Positions 20,318 through 29,223 are shown, counted from the stretch's first letter. The stretch is 64,000 nt of DNA from Thiohalobacter sp. IOR34 (GCF_030406045.1 NZ_CP128988.1:779438-843437); one strand, 5' to 3'. The notes: generated by a model from the sequence alone, not told the origin. Translations and numbers: made by a program.

Positions 20318-20530
20318 ATGATCACCGACCAACAGCTGACGGAATACGGCCTGCCGTTCGGGCTCGTCCTGTTGATCCTCTACATGGTCTTCATCGTCTA
20401 CCGCCTGGGCAAGGACTCCAAGGCCGGCCGCTTCGGCATGTTCGTGCTCTTCCTCGGCCTGATGGTCGGTGTCCTGGGCTTTTCCATCAAGTTCGTCATC
20501 AAGCTGTTTCTTCAACAGAATGTCGGTTGA
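20318..20530 (+). CDS. DUF2788 family small membrane protein
   Basis: A 70-residue protein with two membrane helices, YGLPFGLVLLILYMVFIVYRL (about 10-29) and FGMFVLFLGLMVGVLGFSIKFVIKLFL (about 39-65), joined by a short basic loop GKDSKAGR. This matches the DUF2788 family, which is common in gammaproteobacteria and functionally unknown. It appears to have its own promoter. Confidence 0.8.
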   Translation: MITDQQLTEYGLPFGLVLLILYMVFIVYRLGKDSKAGRFGMFVLFLGLMVGVLGFSIKFVIKLFLQQNVG

Positions 20531-20542
20531 TCCCCGTCAGGG

Positions 20543-20556
20543 TTGACGCAGATCAA
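20543..20556 (+). promoter_or_regulatory. FNR/ANR-type box TTGACGCAGATCAA
   Basis: TTGACGCAGATCAA differs by one base from the FNR/ANR consensus TTGATNNNNATCAA. It lies between the DUF2788 stop and the pentapeptide gene, 120 bases before the latter. A second near match, TTGATTCAGATTCAA, occurs about 20611-20625 but carries one extra base in the right arm. Oxygen-responsive control of the pentapeptide gene is possible but not shown. Confidence 0.45.
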
Positions 20557-20676
20557 GGCGTTTTGACGCCGGAAATGTCAGAAAAGGACAGGTCTCCAGT
20601 CGGGGCCATTCTTTGATTCAGATTCAACCTGTCCCGCAGTGGCCGTCGGCGTGCTGCGGGAGGGAGGAGGGGGTGC

Positions 20677-21198
20677 ATGAACAAGTTTTCGAAGGCAGTG
20701 GCGGCGGTTTCCGCCGTGGTACTGGCCGCTCTTGCGGCGCCGGCCGGCGCCTGGACGGACGATCTGGAGATCCTCAAGGACGTCAACACCCTCTGCAAGT
20801 TCGAGCCGGAGGCGCAGTGCTCCTGGGCCGTCCGTGTCGGTGCCCAGGCACCCGGCGTGGACATGCATGACGCCTCCATGGCCTCCATGCGGCTGGACGG
20901 CGCCAACCTGCGTGGCGCCAACCTGGCACGGGTCATCCTGCAGCTGGCGAATCTCAAGGGTGTGGACCTGATGCTGGCCAATCTGGAGGGAGCGCACATG
21001 CACGGTGTCAACCTGCAAGGGGCCAATCTGATGCTGGCCAACCTGCGCCATGCCAATCTGCTGGATGCCGACCTGAGTGATGCCAACCTGCGCGGCGCCA
21101 ACATCGATGGCGCCATCCTGCTCAAGGCGAAGCTGGACAACGCCACCTGGGTCGATGGCCGCACCTGTGCGCCGGGTTCGGTCGGGGAGTGCCTGTAG
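20677..21198 (+). CDS. Exported pentapeptide-repeat protein
   Basis: A 173-residue protein with an N-terminal signal peptide (AVAAVSAVVLAALAAPAGAW). Residues about 55-160 are A(N/D)LxxA-type pentapeptide repeats (LDGANLRGANLARVILQLANLKGVDLMLANLEGAHMHGVNL...), which fold as a right-handed quadrilateral beta-helix. Two cysteine-containing segments (LCKFEPEAQCSW and TCAPGSVGECL) cap the repeat block and may form disulfides in the periplasm. It is too short for a Qnr-type gyrase protector, and being exported argues against that role. Function unknown. Confidence 0.82.
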   Translation: MNKFSKAVAAVSAVVLAALAAPAGAWTDDLEILKDVNTLCKFEPEAQCSWAVRVGAQAPGVDMHDASMASMRLDGANLRGANLARVILQLANLKGVDLMLANLEGAHMHGVNLQGANLMLANLRHANLLDADLSDANLRGANIDGAILLKAKLDNATWVDGRTCAPGSVGECL

Positions 21199-21252
21199 CG
21201 CTGGGGGGCTGGAGTCTGCCGGATTTGGGCGGTCGTGCTCGCTCTCCCACCC

Positions 21253-21294
21253 GCGCAGTAGATCAGCCCCGAGTCCGACGGGCTGCCAGCCCGG
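21253..21294 (+). repeat. 42 bp block shared with the iscA-hscB gap, running into an element end
   Basis: GCGCAGTAGATCAG, then a GAG-CCGAC segment and CAGCCCGG, matches 59403-59444 with about six differences over 42 bases. At its 3-prime end it merges into AGCCCGGATATTGCG, a degenerate left end of the TAGCCYGGATATTG element, followed by the REP pair at 21343. Confidence 0.7.
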
Positions 21295-21342
21295 ATATTG
21301 CGTCAGGACCCCGGATGATGGCGTGCCTTGACCCGCCGGGGG

Positions 21343-21411
21343 ATCGCGGCCTGGAGGCCGCTCCTACGGGGCATGGCGGCACCACGGTAGGAGCGGCCTC
21401 CAGGCCGCGAT
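21343..21411. repeat. REP inverted pair
   Basis: ATCGCGGCCTGGAGGCCGCT (left) and AGGAGCGGCCTCCAGGCCGC (right) with a short spacer containing GGGGCATGGCGGCACCACG. Both halves are near-perfect copies of the family consensus. It lies between the pentapeptide gene and folE2, which converge here, and may mark the transcript ends. Confidence 0.85.
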
Positions 21412-21426
21412 TGGTGTGGTGTTAAA

Positions 21427-21530
21427 GCCCTGGCCCGGATATTGCGCCAAGGATTCGATGCTCAGGGCGGAGCTGGCAAAGCAGGTTGGTCGATCCCCCT
21501 TGAACCATGGCTACGGCTATGCTTCTGCTG
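21427..21530 (-). repeat. Truncated element end (right-end type, inverted)
   Basis: GGCCCGGATATTGCGCCAAGG then ATTCGATGCTCAGGGCGGAGCTG and CCTTGAACCATGG...GGCTATGCTTC match the reverse complement of 60274-60376. The terminal TA is lost and the other end is missing. The gene-free stretch 21199-21536 therefore consists of a left-type end, a REP pair and an inverted right-type end. Confidence 0.7.
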
Positions 21531-21536
21531 TCGGGC

Positions 21537-22364
21537 TCAGCCGGCCTCGGCCTCCTTGTCGTGCACGATCATGGCGTAGGCCGAGTGGTTGTGGATGGAC
21601 TCGAAGTTCTCCGACTCCACCACATAGGCCGCGACTCGCTCGTCCTGGTTGAGCCGGGCGGCCACGTCGCGCACCATGTCCTCCACGAACTTGGGGTTGT
21701 CGTAGGCGCGTTCGGTGACCGCCTTCTCGTCCGGCCGCTTGAGCAGCCCGTAGAGTTCGCAGGACGCCTCCTGCTCGACCATCTCGATCAGCTCTTCGAT
21801 CCAGATGAAGCCGCGGGTGCGGACGTTGATGGTGACGTGCGAGCGCTGGTTGTGGGCGCCGTAGTCCGAGATCTTCTTCGAGCAGGGGCAGAGGCTGGTC
21901 ACCGGCACCACGATCTTGATGTTCATCTGCGGCCGGCCATCGCGGATCTCGCCGATGAAGGTCACGTCATAGTCCATCAGACTCTGCACCCCGGACACCG
22001 GCGCCGTCTTGTTGACGAAATAGGGGAAGTTCATCTCGATGTGGCCGGCCTCGGCCTCCAGCAGCTCGGTCATCTCGCCGAGCATCTCCTTGAAGGAGTC
22101 GACGGTGATCTCCTTCTCGTGGCGATTGAGGATCTCCACGAAGCGTGACATGTGCGTGCCCTTGAAGTTGTGTGGCAGGTTGACGTACATGTTGAAGGTG
22201 GCGACGGTGTGCTGCTCGCCGTCGGAGCGGTCGCTGATCCGCACCGGATGGCGGATGTCCTTGATACCCACCTTGTCGATGGCGATCTGGCGCGTGTCGG
22301 CGCTGCTCTGGACATCGGCGATAGGGCAGCAGCCGGTCTCGCTGCCGGGCTTGGGCTGGCTCAT
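21537..22364 (-). CDS. folE2: GTP cyclohydrolase FolE2 (type IB)
   Basis: A 275-residue enzyme of the COG1469 type that makes 7,8-dihydroneopterin triphosphate from GTP and can use metals other than zinc. The catalytic cysteine region is [28 protein letters not shown]; the N-terminus has [20 protein letters not shown]. The gene begins 6 bases after queD ends, so the pair is an operon. The product feeds QueD for queuosine synthesis or the folate route. A zinc-regulated FolE2 would normally have a Zur site, and none was recognised here. Confidence 0.94.
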   Translation of the reverse strand: MSQPKPGSETGCCPIADVQSSADTRQIAIDKVGIKDIRHPVRISDRSDGEQHTVATFNMYVNLPHNFKGTHMSRFVEILNRHEKEITVDSFKEMLGEMTELLEAEAGHIEMNFPYFVNKTAPVSGVQSLMDYDVTFIGEIRDGRPQMNIKIVVPVTSLCPCSKKISDYGAHNQRSHVTINVRTRGFIWIEELIEMVEQEASCELYGLLKRPDEKAVTERAYDNPKFVEDMVRDVAARLNQDERVAAYVVESENFESIHNHSAYAMIVHDKEAEAG

Positions 22365-22370
22365 GGCAGA

Positions 22371-22751
22371 TCAATCCTCTGTATAGCGAACGCAGGCGCG
22401 GTCCGTTTCCCACAGGGTCACCGAGCGGACCCTGACGCGGTCGTCGTTCAGGATCTGCGCCAGTTCGCGATAGAAATAGGCCGCGATGTTCTCCGCGGTC
22501 GGGTTGGTTGCGTCGAAGGGCGGCAGCTCGTTCAGGTACTGATGGTCGAGCCGCCCGGCGATGTCATTGGCGGACCGCTTGATGAGCTTGAAGTCCAGTC
22601 CCATGCCGATCTCGTCCAGCTGGCGTGCCTCGACCTCGACCTCGACCTTCCAGTTGTGGCCGTGCATGCGCGCACAGGCGCCCGGGTAGCCGCGCAGGGT
22701 ATGGGCTGCGGCGAACTCGGTCAGGACCCGCAGGGTGTAGCAGGCGCTCAT
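22371..22751 (-). CDS. queD: 6-carboxy-5,6,7,8-tetrahydropterin synthase (QueD)
   Basis: A 126-residue PTPS-fold enzyme of queuosine (7-deazaguanine) biosynthesis. The zinc histidines are visible in FAAAHTLRGYPGACARMHGHNWKVEVEVEA, with the conserved cysteine in GACARMHGH, and DHQYLNELPPF and NPTAENIAAYFY follow. The start at 22751 fits the family length; the frame continues upstream into dxs without support. Placed between dxs and folE2, all on the minus strand. Confidence 0.93.
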   Translation of the reverse strand: MSACYTLRVLTEFAAAHTLRGYPGACARMHGHNWKVEVEVEARQLDEIGMGLDFKLIKRSANDIAGRLDHQYLNELPPFDATNPTAENIAAYFYRELAQILNDDRVRVRSVTLWETDRACVRYTED

Positions 22752-22807
22752 CTGCGCCTCCCGGAGGGCCAGGGGAACGGCTGGCCGGTTGCACAAGGGG
22801 CTTTCAT

Positions 22808-24736
22808 CTAACTGGCATCCGCTTTGCTGAAAGAGGCGGGCTGCGAGACTAAGCGATCGTCCCCGGCTGCGCAATTTCCGCCACCCAGCCGCCGGTTTAT
22901 GACCGCGCAGATGCCAGCCACATCCAGCCCGCAGTCGGCGAGCAGTTCCTCGCGGCTGCCCTGTTCGACGAAGCCGTCGGGCAGGCCGAGATTGAGCAGG
23001 GCCGGCTGCAGACCGGCCGCGGCCAGGCATTCGCCGACGCCGGCCCCGGCTCCGCCAGCGACCACGTTTTCCTCCAGGGTGACCAGCAGCCCGTGCTCAG
23101 CCGCCAGCTCACGGATCATCGCCTCGTCCAGTGGCTTGACGAAGCGCATGTTGACCACGGTGGCATCCAGACGTTCACCGGCCTCCAGGGCTGCGGCGAG
23201 CAGGCTGCCGAAGGCGAGCAGGGCGACGTGCCGGCCGCGGCGCCGCAGTTCGGCCCGGCCGATCGGCAGATCCTGCATCTCGCGCTGCACGCTGGCGCCG
23301 GGCCCCGTGCCACGCGGGTAGCGTACCGCGGCCGGTCCCTCGTGGCGATGGGCGGTGTACAGCATCTGCCGGCATTCGTTCTCGTCAGAGGGGGCCATCA
23401 GCAGCAGATTGGGGACGCAGCGCAGATAGCTGAGGTCGAAGCTGCCGGCGTGGGTGGGGCCATCCGGGCCGACCAGGCCGGCGCGGTCGATGGCGAAGGT
23501 CACCGGCAGGTTCTGCAGTGCCACGTCGTGGATCAGCTGGTCGTAGGCGCGCTGCAGGAAGGTGGAGTAGATGGCGACCACCGGGCGAAACCCCTCGCAG
23601 GCCAGGCCGGCTGCAAAGGTGACACTGTGCTGCTCGGCGATGCCGACGTCGAAATAGCGCTCGGGGTAGCGCTCGGAGAATTCCACCAGGCCGGAGCCCT
23701 CGCGCATCGCCGGGGTGATGGCGACCAGTTGCGGGTCGGCCTCGGCCATGTCGCAGATCCAGTCGCCGAATATCCGGGTGTAACTCGGTCCGCTGCTGCT
23801 GCCTGCCTCGACCTTGCCGCTGTGCGGGTCGAAGCGGCCGACGCCGTGGAAGGCGCAGGGGCTGGCCTCGGCCGGCGGGTAGCCCTTGCCCTTGCGGGTC
23901 ACCACGTGCAGCAGACGCGGGCCGTGCAGGCCGCGCACGTTCTCCAGGGTGCGGATCAGCATCGGCAGGTCGTGGCCATCGATCGGACCGAGGTAGTTGA
24001 AACCCAGTTCCTCGAACAGGGTGCCGGGGACCACCATGCCCTTCATGTGTTCCTCGGCGCGGCGTGCCAGCTCGGCCACCGGCGGCAGATTCTTCAGCAC
24101 CCGCTTGCCGCCCTCGCGCATGGTCGAATACATGCGTCCGGCCAGCAGCCGGCCGAAATAGTTCGACAGGGCGCCGACATTGGGCGAGATCGACATCTCG
24201 TTGTCGTTGAGGATCACCAGCAGGTCGGCGTCTGCGTCGCCGGCGTGGTTCAGCGCCTCGAAGGCCTGGCCGGCGGTCATGGCGCCATCGCCGATGATCG
24301 CCACCACGCGTCGCCGCTCGCCGCTGCGCGCGGCGGCCAGGGCCATGCCGGTGGCGGCGCTGATCGAGGTGCTGGAGTGGCCGACGCCAAAGCTGTCGTA
24401 GGGGCTCTCGTCGCGTTTCGGGAAGCCGGACAGGCCGCCCTTCTGGCGCAGGCTGGCCATCTGCCGGCGGCGTCCGGTGAGGATCTTGTGCGGGTAGCTC
24501 TGGTGACCGACATCCCACACCAGCCGGTCCTCCGGCGTGTCGTAGACGTAGTGCAGGGCGAGCGTCAGCTCCACGGTGCCGAGGCCGGCGGCGAGATGCC
24601 CGCCGGTGCGGCTGACCGATTCGATCAGGAAGGCGCGCAGCTCGCGGGCCAGCTCGGGCAGCCGCTGCGGGGGCAGGGTGCGCAAATCGGCAGGCGAATC
24701 AATGCGTTCCAGCAGGGGGTAGGCGCTGTCGCTCAT
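22808..24736 (-). CDS. dxs: 1-deoxy-D-xylulose-5-phosphate synthase
   Basis: A 642-residue thiamine-diphosphate transketolase-family enzyme, the first step of the MEP isoprenoid route. Motifs include [37 protein letters not shown], the ThDP fold [18 protein letters not shown]...NDNEMSIS, and in the second domain [19 protein letters not shown]. The frame could start at TTG 24754 (MSDLSR...), but ATG 24736 aligns better with the family. Usually ispA directly precedes dxs; here a mobile-like element separates them. Confidence 0.95.
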   Translation of the reverse strand: MSDSAYPLLERIDSPADLRTLPPQRLPELARELRAFLIESVSRTGGHLAAGLGTVELTLALHYVYDTPEDRLVWDVGHQSYPHKILTGRRRQMASLRQKGGLSGFPKRDESPYDSFGVGHSSTSISAATGMALAAARSGERRRVVAIIGDGAMTAGQAFEALNHAGDADADLLVILNDNEMSISPNVGALSNYFGRLLAGRMYSTMREGGKRVLKNLPPVAELARRAEEHMKGMVVPGTLFEELGFNYLGPIDGHDLPMLIRTLENVRGLHGPRLLHVVTRKGKGYPPAEASPCAFHGVGRFDPHSGKVEAGSSSGPSYTRIFGDWICDMAEADPQLVAITPAMREGSGLVEFSERYPERYFDVGIAEQHSVTFAAGLACEGFRPVVAIYSTFLQRAYDQLIHDVALQNLPVTFAIDRAGLVGPDGPTHAGSFDLSYLRCVPNLLLMAPSDENECRQMLYTAHRHEGPAAVRYPRGTGPGASVQREMQDLPIGRAELRRRGRHVALLAFGSLLAAALEAGERLDATVVNMRFVKPLDEAMIRELAAEHGLLVTLEENVVAGGAGAGVGECLAAAGLQPALLNLGLPDGFVEQGSREELLADCGLDVAGICAVINRRLGGGNCAAGDDRLVSQPASFSKADAS

Positions 24737-24861
24737 GCGGGAAAGGTCGCTCAAAGCAAAGAATTATCCCGCTTGGGCTGCCGCTATTCAAGGCCGGCCC
24801 CGGCAGGGGGGGGCCTGTCCTCGATCTCCCGCCGTCACAGTCGCTGGGTGATGACTCGGGC

Positions 24862-25307
24862 TAGCCCTGATATTGCACCAAGGCGGCCCGCATGATCGGA
24901 GTGCAGGCTGACATACAAGGCCGGGAGGCTCGCAAATGGCTCCTCACGGCGGGGTACGGTTTGTGGCAGGCTCCGTGGGCCGGGGTGGCAGGATGGCGGG
25001 TACCCCTTGCGCCTCGATCGCGGCCTGGAGACCGCTCCTACAAAACAAGAGGTTCCGCCCTACCCTGTAGGAGCGGCGTCCACGCCGCGATTTTGGTGGC
25101 AACCCCCATCGCGGCCGGGAGGCCGCTCCTACGGAGCATGGCGGCACAATATGTTGTCGTAGGAGCGGTCTCCAGGCCGCGATCGGGGGATCCACGGCGG
25201 GCAGTGCCCGGGGTCAATCGAACAGGCACAAAGCCGGGTTACGGGTTCCCGACCCATTTGCCAGTCTGCACGCCGATCAGCGGGCCGCCTTGTTGCAATA
25301 TCCGCTA
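24862..25307. mobile_element. MITE-like element, copy A (TAGCCYGGATATTGCACC ends, 446 bp)
   Basis: Left end TAGCCCTGATATTGCACCAA at 24862; right end, read inward on the minus strand from 25307, TAGCGGATATTGCAACAAGG. Homology of the two ends continues about 50 bases inward (GGCGGCCCGC, ATGATCGG, GTGCAGGCTG), giving long imperfect terminal inverted repeats with TA at each outer edge. The interior holds four REP half-units and the GGGAGGCTCGCAAATGG motif shared with other copies. It encodes no protein. The right-end TAG is the stop codon of ispA. It fills the gap between ispA and dxs. Confidence 0.75.
25018..25183. repeat. Four REP half-units inside element copy A
   Basis: Half-units at 25018-25042 (+), 25068-25092 (-), 25109-25133 (+) and 25159-25183 (-), forming two inverted pairs. 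The second unit carries the GCGTCCACGC variant seen in the 15.5-16.0 kb array, the others the GGCCTGGAG/GGTCTCCAGG types. So REPs of different subtypes sit side by side within the larger element. Confidence 0.85.
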
Positions 25308-26234
25308 GTGATTGCGCTCGACGATGTAGCGGGCGATGCCGCGCAGCGGATCGGCTGTGGCATCGAATTCGCGCAGGCTGTGCAGGGCATCGTCGACCAG
25401 TTCCCGGGCGCGGCTGCGTGCGCCGTCCAGGCCGAGCAGGGCGGGATAGGTGGGCTTGTCCAGGGACTGGTCGGCGCCGGCGGTCTTGCCCAGGGTGGCG
25501 GTGTCGCCCTCCACGTCGAGGATGTCGTCCTGGATCTGGAAGGCCAGTCCGATGCACTTGGCATAATGATCGAGGTGCTGGAGGCTGTCCTCGGCCACGT
25601 CCGGCCGGCACAGGGCACCCATCACCACCCCGGCACGGATCAGCGCCCCGGTCTTGTGGATGTGCATGTCTTCCAGCTCGGCGAGGGTCAGCGTCTGGCC
25701 GACCGAGGCCAGGTCGATGGCCTGGCCGCCGACCATGCCGCGCGAGCCGGCGCTGCGCGCCAGCAGCTCGATCATGCGCAGCCGGGTTGCGGGGGGCAAC
25801 GCCTCGCCGCGCCGCGCCAGGATGTCGAAGGCCAGGGTCTGCAGGGCATCGCCGGCGAGGATCGCCTCGGCCTCACCGAAGGCCCGGTGGCAGGTCGGCC
25901 GGCCGCGGCGCAGCTCGTCGTCGTCCATCGCCGGCAGATCGTCGTGGATCAGGGAGTAGGCGTGGATGCATTCCAGCGCGGCGGCGGGCACGTCGAGCAC
26001 GCCGGGGGCGGCACCCACGGCCCGACCGCTGGCGTAGACCAGCACTGGCCGGATGCGCTTGCCGCCGTCCAGCGTGGCATAGCGCATCGCCTCGTGAAGC
26101 CGCTGGGGATGGGTGGCCGCCGCCGGCAGCCAGCGTTGCAGCGCCGCCTCGATCCGCGCGCGTGCCTCGTCCAGGAAGGCCTGCAGGCCGGGCTCAGCCG
26201 GCGTCGGGGTTGTCGAAGGCTTCGGGTTCGCCAT
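25305..26234 (-). CDS. ispA: Farnesyl diphosphate synthase / polyprenyl synthetase
   Basis: A 309-residue E-type prenyltransferase condensing IPP with DMAPP/GPP. First aspartate-rich motif [14 protein letters not shown], second motif [13 protein letters not shown], plus [11 protein letters not shown] and GDALQTLAF. Length is usual for IspA (about 295-300). The start overlaps the end of xseB by 41 bases. The last codons are AAT CAC TAG, where the TAG and everything downstream belong to element copy A, so the original 3-prime end has been replaced or the stop regenerated. Confidence 0.94.
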   Translation of the reverse strand: MANPKPSTTPTPAEPGLQAFLDEARARIEAALQRWLPAAATHPQRLHEAMRYATLDGGKRIRPVLVYASGRAVGAAPGVLDVPAAALECIHAYSLIHDDLPAMDDDELRRGRPTCHRAFGEAEAILAGDALQTLAFDILARRGEALPPATRLRMIELLARSAGSRGMVGGQAIDLASVGQTLTLAELEDMHIHKTGALIRAGVVMGALCRPDVAEDSLQHLDHYAKCIGLAFQIQDDILDVEGDTATLGKTAGADQSLDKPTYPALLGLDGARSRARELVDDALHSLREFDATADPLRGIARYIVERNH

Positions 26235-26430
26235 GGTCTTCGAGGAGTTGTTCCACTTTCTGCTCGGCGGCCTGCAGGGCCTGCTGGCAGCTGCGGGTGA
26301 GCTGGATGCCGCGTTCGAAGGACTTGAGCGACTCCTCCAGGCTCATGTCGCCCTGTTCCATCTTCTCGACCAGCGCCTCCAGTTCGGCGAGGGTCTTCTC
26401 GAAATCCGGCGGGGACTTTTTGCGGGGCAC
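26194..26430 (-). CDS. xseB: Exodeoxyribonuclease VII small subunit
   Basis: A 78-residue small subunit of exonuclease [58 protein letters not shown] is the typical helical family signature. The start is GTG 26430 ([13 protein letters not shown]); longer upstream extension has no family support. The 3-prime end overlaps ispA, the classic xseB-ispA-dxs order. The large subunit xseA is not in the window. Confidence 0.93.
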   Translation of the reverse strand: MPRKKSPPDFEKTLAELEALVEKMEQGDMSLEESLKSFERGIQLTRSCQQALQAAEQKVEQLLEDHGEPEAFDNPDAG

Positions 26431-26526
26431 GCGGCGGGTTTCCTGTGTTGGTAAAGGTACAAGCGCTTTACGGTAGCGTGCCGGAGGTATAGGGTCAACG
26501 CGGCGGCGTGCGTGACGGCATGCCAC

Positions 26527-26555
26527 TTGACAGGTCGTGTCGGCCTGTTTAGAGT
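26527..26555 (+). promoter_or_regulatory. Sigma-70-type promoter of the rubrerythrin gene
   Basis: TTGACA at 26527-26532 and TAGAGT at 26550-26555 with a 17-base spacer. This would place the transcript start near 26562, directly before the palindromic operator at 26569. Confidence 0.6.
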
Positions 26556-26568
26556 CGATGCCCCAGTT

Positions 26569-26583
26569 TTAGACTGAGTCTAA
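26569..26583. promoter_or_regulatory. 7-1-7 palindrome TTAGACTGAGTCTAA, probable operator
   Basis: A perfect 15-base palindrome with a 7-1-7 architecture, as in Fur/PerR-type boxes, but with a different sequence from either consensus. It lies just downstream of the predicted transcript start of the rubrerythrin gene, a position where a bound protein would block transcription. The bound regulator is unknown; a peroxide- or iron-responsive repressor is plausible from the gene it controls. Confidence 0.6.
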
Positions 26584-26640
26584 TTTGGGGGTGGGCGGTG
26601 GTCCGCCCCCGGTCTCAACCCTATCCGGAGGAAGCCAGTT

Positions 26641-27060
26641 ATGGAACTGAAAGGCAGCAAGACCGAAGAGAATCTGAAGGCCGCATTCGCGGGCGAGTCC
26701 CAGGCCAACCGGCGCTATCTCTATTTCGCCACCAAGGCCGACGTGGAAGGCTACAATGACGTGGCCGCCGTGTTCCGCTCCACCGCGGAAGGCGAGACCG
26801 GTCATGCCCATGGCCACCTGGAATACCTGGAGGCCGTCGGTGACCCGGCCACCGGCCTGCCGATCGGCAGCACCGCCGACAACCTGAAGGCGGCCATCGC
26901 CGGCGAGACCCACGAGTACACCGACATGTACCCGGGCATGGCCAAGACGGCCCGCGATGAGGGTTTCGACGAGATCGCCGACTGGTTCGAGACCCTGGCC
27001 AAGGCCGAGCGCTCGCACGCCAACCGTTTCCAGAAGGCACTGGATACGCTGGACGACTGA
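26641..27060 (+). CDS. rbr: Rubrerythrin family protein (single-domain)
   Basis: A 139-residue four-helix diiron protein used in peroxide reduction. Helices show [57 protein letters not shown] and [19 protein letters not shown], giving the E...E..H ligand pairs. The C-terminal rubredoxin domain of classical rubrerythrin is missing, so electrons must come from another protein. GGAGGA sits 9 bases before ATG. The next two genes, an Fe-S oxidoreductase and a DUF3501 protein, commonly accompany this short rubrerythrin and are candidate partners. Confidence 0.92.
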   Translation: MELKGSKTEENLKAAFAGESQANRRYLYFATKADVEGYNDVAAVFRSTAEGETGHAHGHLEYLEAVGDPATGLPIGSTADNLKAAIAGETHEYTDMYPGMAKTARDEGFDEIADWFETLAKAERSHANRFQKALDTLDD

Positions 27061-27088
27061 ACGCCGGCTTCAGGGTCTGAACGGACGG

Positions 27089-27121
27089 AAGGGGTCGGCG
27101 CTGTGCCGGCCCTTTCTGTTT
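27089..27121 (+). terminator. Rho-independent terminator after rubrerythrin
   Basis: AAGGGGTCGGC and GCCGGCCCTTT form an 11-base stem with one bulge around a short loop, followed by TCTGTTT. It lies 28 bases after the rubrerythrin stop and 60 bases before the Fe-S gene, so it could reduce read-through and make rubrerythrin the most abundant product. Confidence 0.6.
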
Positions 27122-27182
27122 CGGCGCAGTGTCGATCATCTTAGGGCCTGTTAACAGGCCCCTGGTAGCAGGAGGAGGCAGC

Positions 27183-28529
27183 ATGTCAGCACCTACCGAA
27201 GGCAAGCGCGAGGGCAGTCTGGAGGCGCCTACCCGGCACCCGCTGAACTGGCAGGAGGCGGACTTCTACGACGAGCAGGATCTGTTCGCCGAGCTGGAAC
27301 GGGTGTTCGACATCTGCCATGGCTGCCGTCGCTGTTTCAATCTGTGTCATGCCTTCCCCACCCTGTTCGACGCCATCGACGAGTCGGACACCATGGAGCT
27401 CGATGGCGTGCCGCGCGAGGTCTACTGGCAGGTGGTCGACCACTGTTACCTCTGCGACATGTGTTTCGCGACCAAGTGCCCCTATGTGCCGCCTCACGAA
27501 TGGAACATCGATTTCCCGCACCTGATGCTGCGTGCCAAGGCGGTGCGCTTCCGTCAGCAGGGTGCCCGGCCACGCGACCGTCTGCTCAGCGCCACCGACA
27601 CCGTCGGCCGGCTGGCCGGCATCCCGGTGGTGGCCCAGATGGTGAATCTCGCCAACCGTCTGGAACCGGTGCGCGACCTGATGGAGACGGCGATCGGGGT
27701 GCATGCCAGGGCCAAGTTGCCGCCCTATCAGAGCCGCACCCTCTACCGGCGGGCCGGCGATCGCCAGCCCAGGGCGGTGGAGCCGCGCCCCGCGGGACCG
27801 ACCCGCGGCAAGGTGGCGCTGTTCGCCACCTGCTATGGCAACTACAACGAGCCGGACATCGGTGAGGACCTGATCGCCGTGTTCGAGCACAACGACATTC
27901 CGCTGCGCCTGGTCGGCAAGGAGCGCTGCTGTGGCATGCCCAAGCTGGAGCTGGGTGACCTGGAGGCCGTGGCCGAGGCCAAGGCGGCGAACATCCCGCA
28001 GTTGCTGGCGCTGATCGAGGAGGGTTGGGATATCGTCGCCCCGGTGCCCTCCTGCGTGCTGATGTTCAAGCAGGAACTGCCGCTGATGTTCCCCGACGAC
28101 GCCGATGTGGCCCGGGTGCGGGCACACGTCTACGATCCCTTCGAATACCTGATGCTGCGTCACCGTGACGGTCTGCTGAAGACCGACTTTGCGCAGCCGC
28201 TCGGCACCGTCGCCTATCACGTGGCCTGTCACCTGCGGGTGCAGAACATCGGCCTCAAGACCCGCGAGCTGCTGGAGCTGATCCCCGATACCCGGGTGCA
28301 CCCCATCGAGCGCTGTTCCGGGCACGACGGCACCTATGCGGTGAAGCGCGAGTTCCACGAGATCTCGATGAAGATCGGTCGGCCGGTGGTCAAGCGCGTC
28401 GAGCAGGCCGCGGCCGATCACTATGGCAGCGACTGCCCGATGGCCGGCCACCAGATCGAGAACGGCCTGGCCGACGGCCGGGCGCCGGAGCATCCGCTGC
28501 GCCTGCTGCGCCTGGCCTATGGCATCTGA
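27183..28529 (+). CDS. Heterodisulfide-reductase-like Fe-S oxidoreductase (GlpC/HdrD type)
   Basis: A 448-residue cytosolic Fe-S protein. The N-terminal domain has two 4Fe-4S motifs, CHGCRRCFNLCHAFP (about 40-54) and CYLCDMCFATKCPYVPP (about 89-105). The C-terminal half has two cysteine-rich CCG-type domains: CYGNYNEPD...KERCCGMPKLE and CHLRVQNIG...ERCSGHDGTYA, the second with CSG in place of CCG. This is the arrangement of HdrD/GlpC subunits that pass electrons from quinols or thiols. ATG 27183 follows GGAGGAGGCAGC. With rubrerythrin before and DUF3501 after, a role in supplying electrons for peroxide reduction is inferred. Confidence 0.88.
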   Translation: MSAPTEGKREGSLEAPTRHPLNWQEADFYDEQDLFAELERVFDICHGCRRCFNLCHAFPTLFDAIDESDTMELDGVPREVYWQVVDHCYLCDMCFATKCPYVPPHEWNIDFPHLMLRAKAVRFRQQGARPRDRLLSATDTVGRLAGIPVVAQMVNLANRLEPVRDLMETAIGVHARAKLPPYQSRTLYRRAGDRQPRAVEPRPAGPTRGKVALFATCYGNYNEPDIGEDLIAVFEHNDIPLRLVGKERCCGMPKLELGDLEAVAEAKAANIPQLLALIEEGWDIVAPVPSCVLMFKQELPLMFPDDADVARVRAHVYDPFEYLMLRHRDGLLKTDFAQPLGTVAYHVACHLRVQNIGLKTRELLELIPDTRVHPIERCSGHDGTYAVKREFHEISMKIGRPVVKRVEQAAADHYGSDCPMAGHQIENGLADGRAPEHPLRLLRLAYGI

Positions 28530-28570
28530 GCCGTCCGCGGCCTGCAGATGGCCGTGAAAAGCCGGTGTTT

Positions 28571-28600
28571 GGGCTGGCGGCTGTGGCGTTGGCCCTTTTT
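28571..28600 (+). terminator. Possible weak terminator
   Basis: GGGCTGGCG and CGTTGGCCC can pair over nine bases, with G-T wobbles, around a six-base loop followed by five T residues. It lies between the Fe-S gene and the DUF3501 gene. The wobble pairs make it a weak candidate. Confidence 0.35.
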
Positions 28601-28641
28601 GTCCCTGTGTGGATCGATATCATTCAAGGTGAAACCCAGTC

Positions 28642-29223
28642 ATGCGCAAGTTGAGTCGAGAGGACCTGTACAGCCTGGAAGAGTATGCCGAACTGCGGCC
28701 CGAGTTCAGGGCGCGGGTGCTTGAGCACAAGAAACAGCGGGTGCTGCCCATCGGCCCCCTGGCCAGCCTGTATTTCGAGGACCGCCTGACCATGCAGTAC
28801 CAGGTGCAGGAGATGCTGCGCATCGAGCGCATCTTCGAGGCCGAGGCCATCGAGGAGGAACTGGCGGCCTACAATCCGCTGATTCCCGATGGCAGCAACT
28901 GGAAGGCGACCTTCATGATCGAGGTGCCCGATGCCGAGGAACGGCGTCGCAGGCTGATCGAGCTGCGCGGTATCGAACGTCACGTCTGGGTTCAGGTGGA
29001 GGGCTTCGATCCGGTCCATGCCATCGCCAACGAGGATCTGGAACGGGAGACCGAGGACAAGACCTCGGCGGTCCACTTCCTGCGTTTCGAACTGGGACCT
29101 GAGCGGGTCGCCGCGCTGCGCCAGGGGGCGGCGCTGCGTGCCGGCATCGGGCATCCGGCCTATACCCATCAGGTGGATGTCGATCCCGAGGTGCGTGAGG
29201 CATTGCTGGCGGATCTGGATTGA
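28642..29223 (+). CDS. DUF3501 family protein
   Basis: A 193-residue soluble protein (MRKLSREDLYSLEEYAELRPEFRARVLEHKKQRVLPIGPLASLYFEDRLTMQYQVQEMLRIERIF...), matching DUF3501. It is mostly charged, has no membrane segment and no cysteine pair for a cofactor. Members usually sit next to short rubrerythrins and heterodisulfide-reductase-like Fe-S proteins, as here, which suggests a three-gene peroxide or redox module. No biochemical function is known. Confidence 0.82.
   Translation: MRKLSREDLYSLEEYAELRPEFRARVLEHKKQRVLPIGPLASLYFEDRLTMQYQVQEMLRIERIFEAEAIEEELAAYNPLIPDGSNWKATFMIEVPDAEERRRRLIELRGIERHVWVQVEGFDPVHAIANEDLERETEDKTSAVHFLRFELGPERVAALRQGAALRAGIGHPAYTHQVDVDPEVREALLADLD

Noticed and set aside
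20611..20625. Second FNR-like box TTGATTCAGATTCAA
   Set aside because: The right arm has one extra base relative to ATCAA, so the spacing is wrong.
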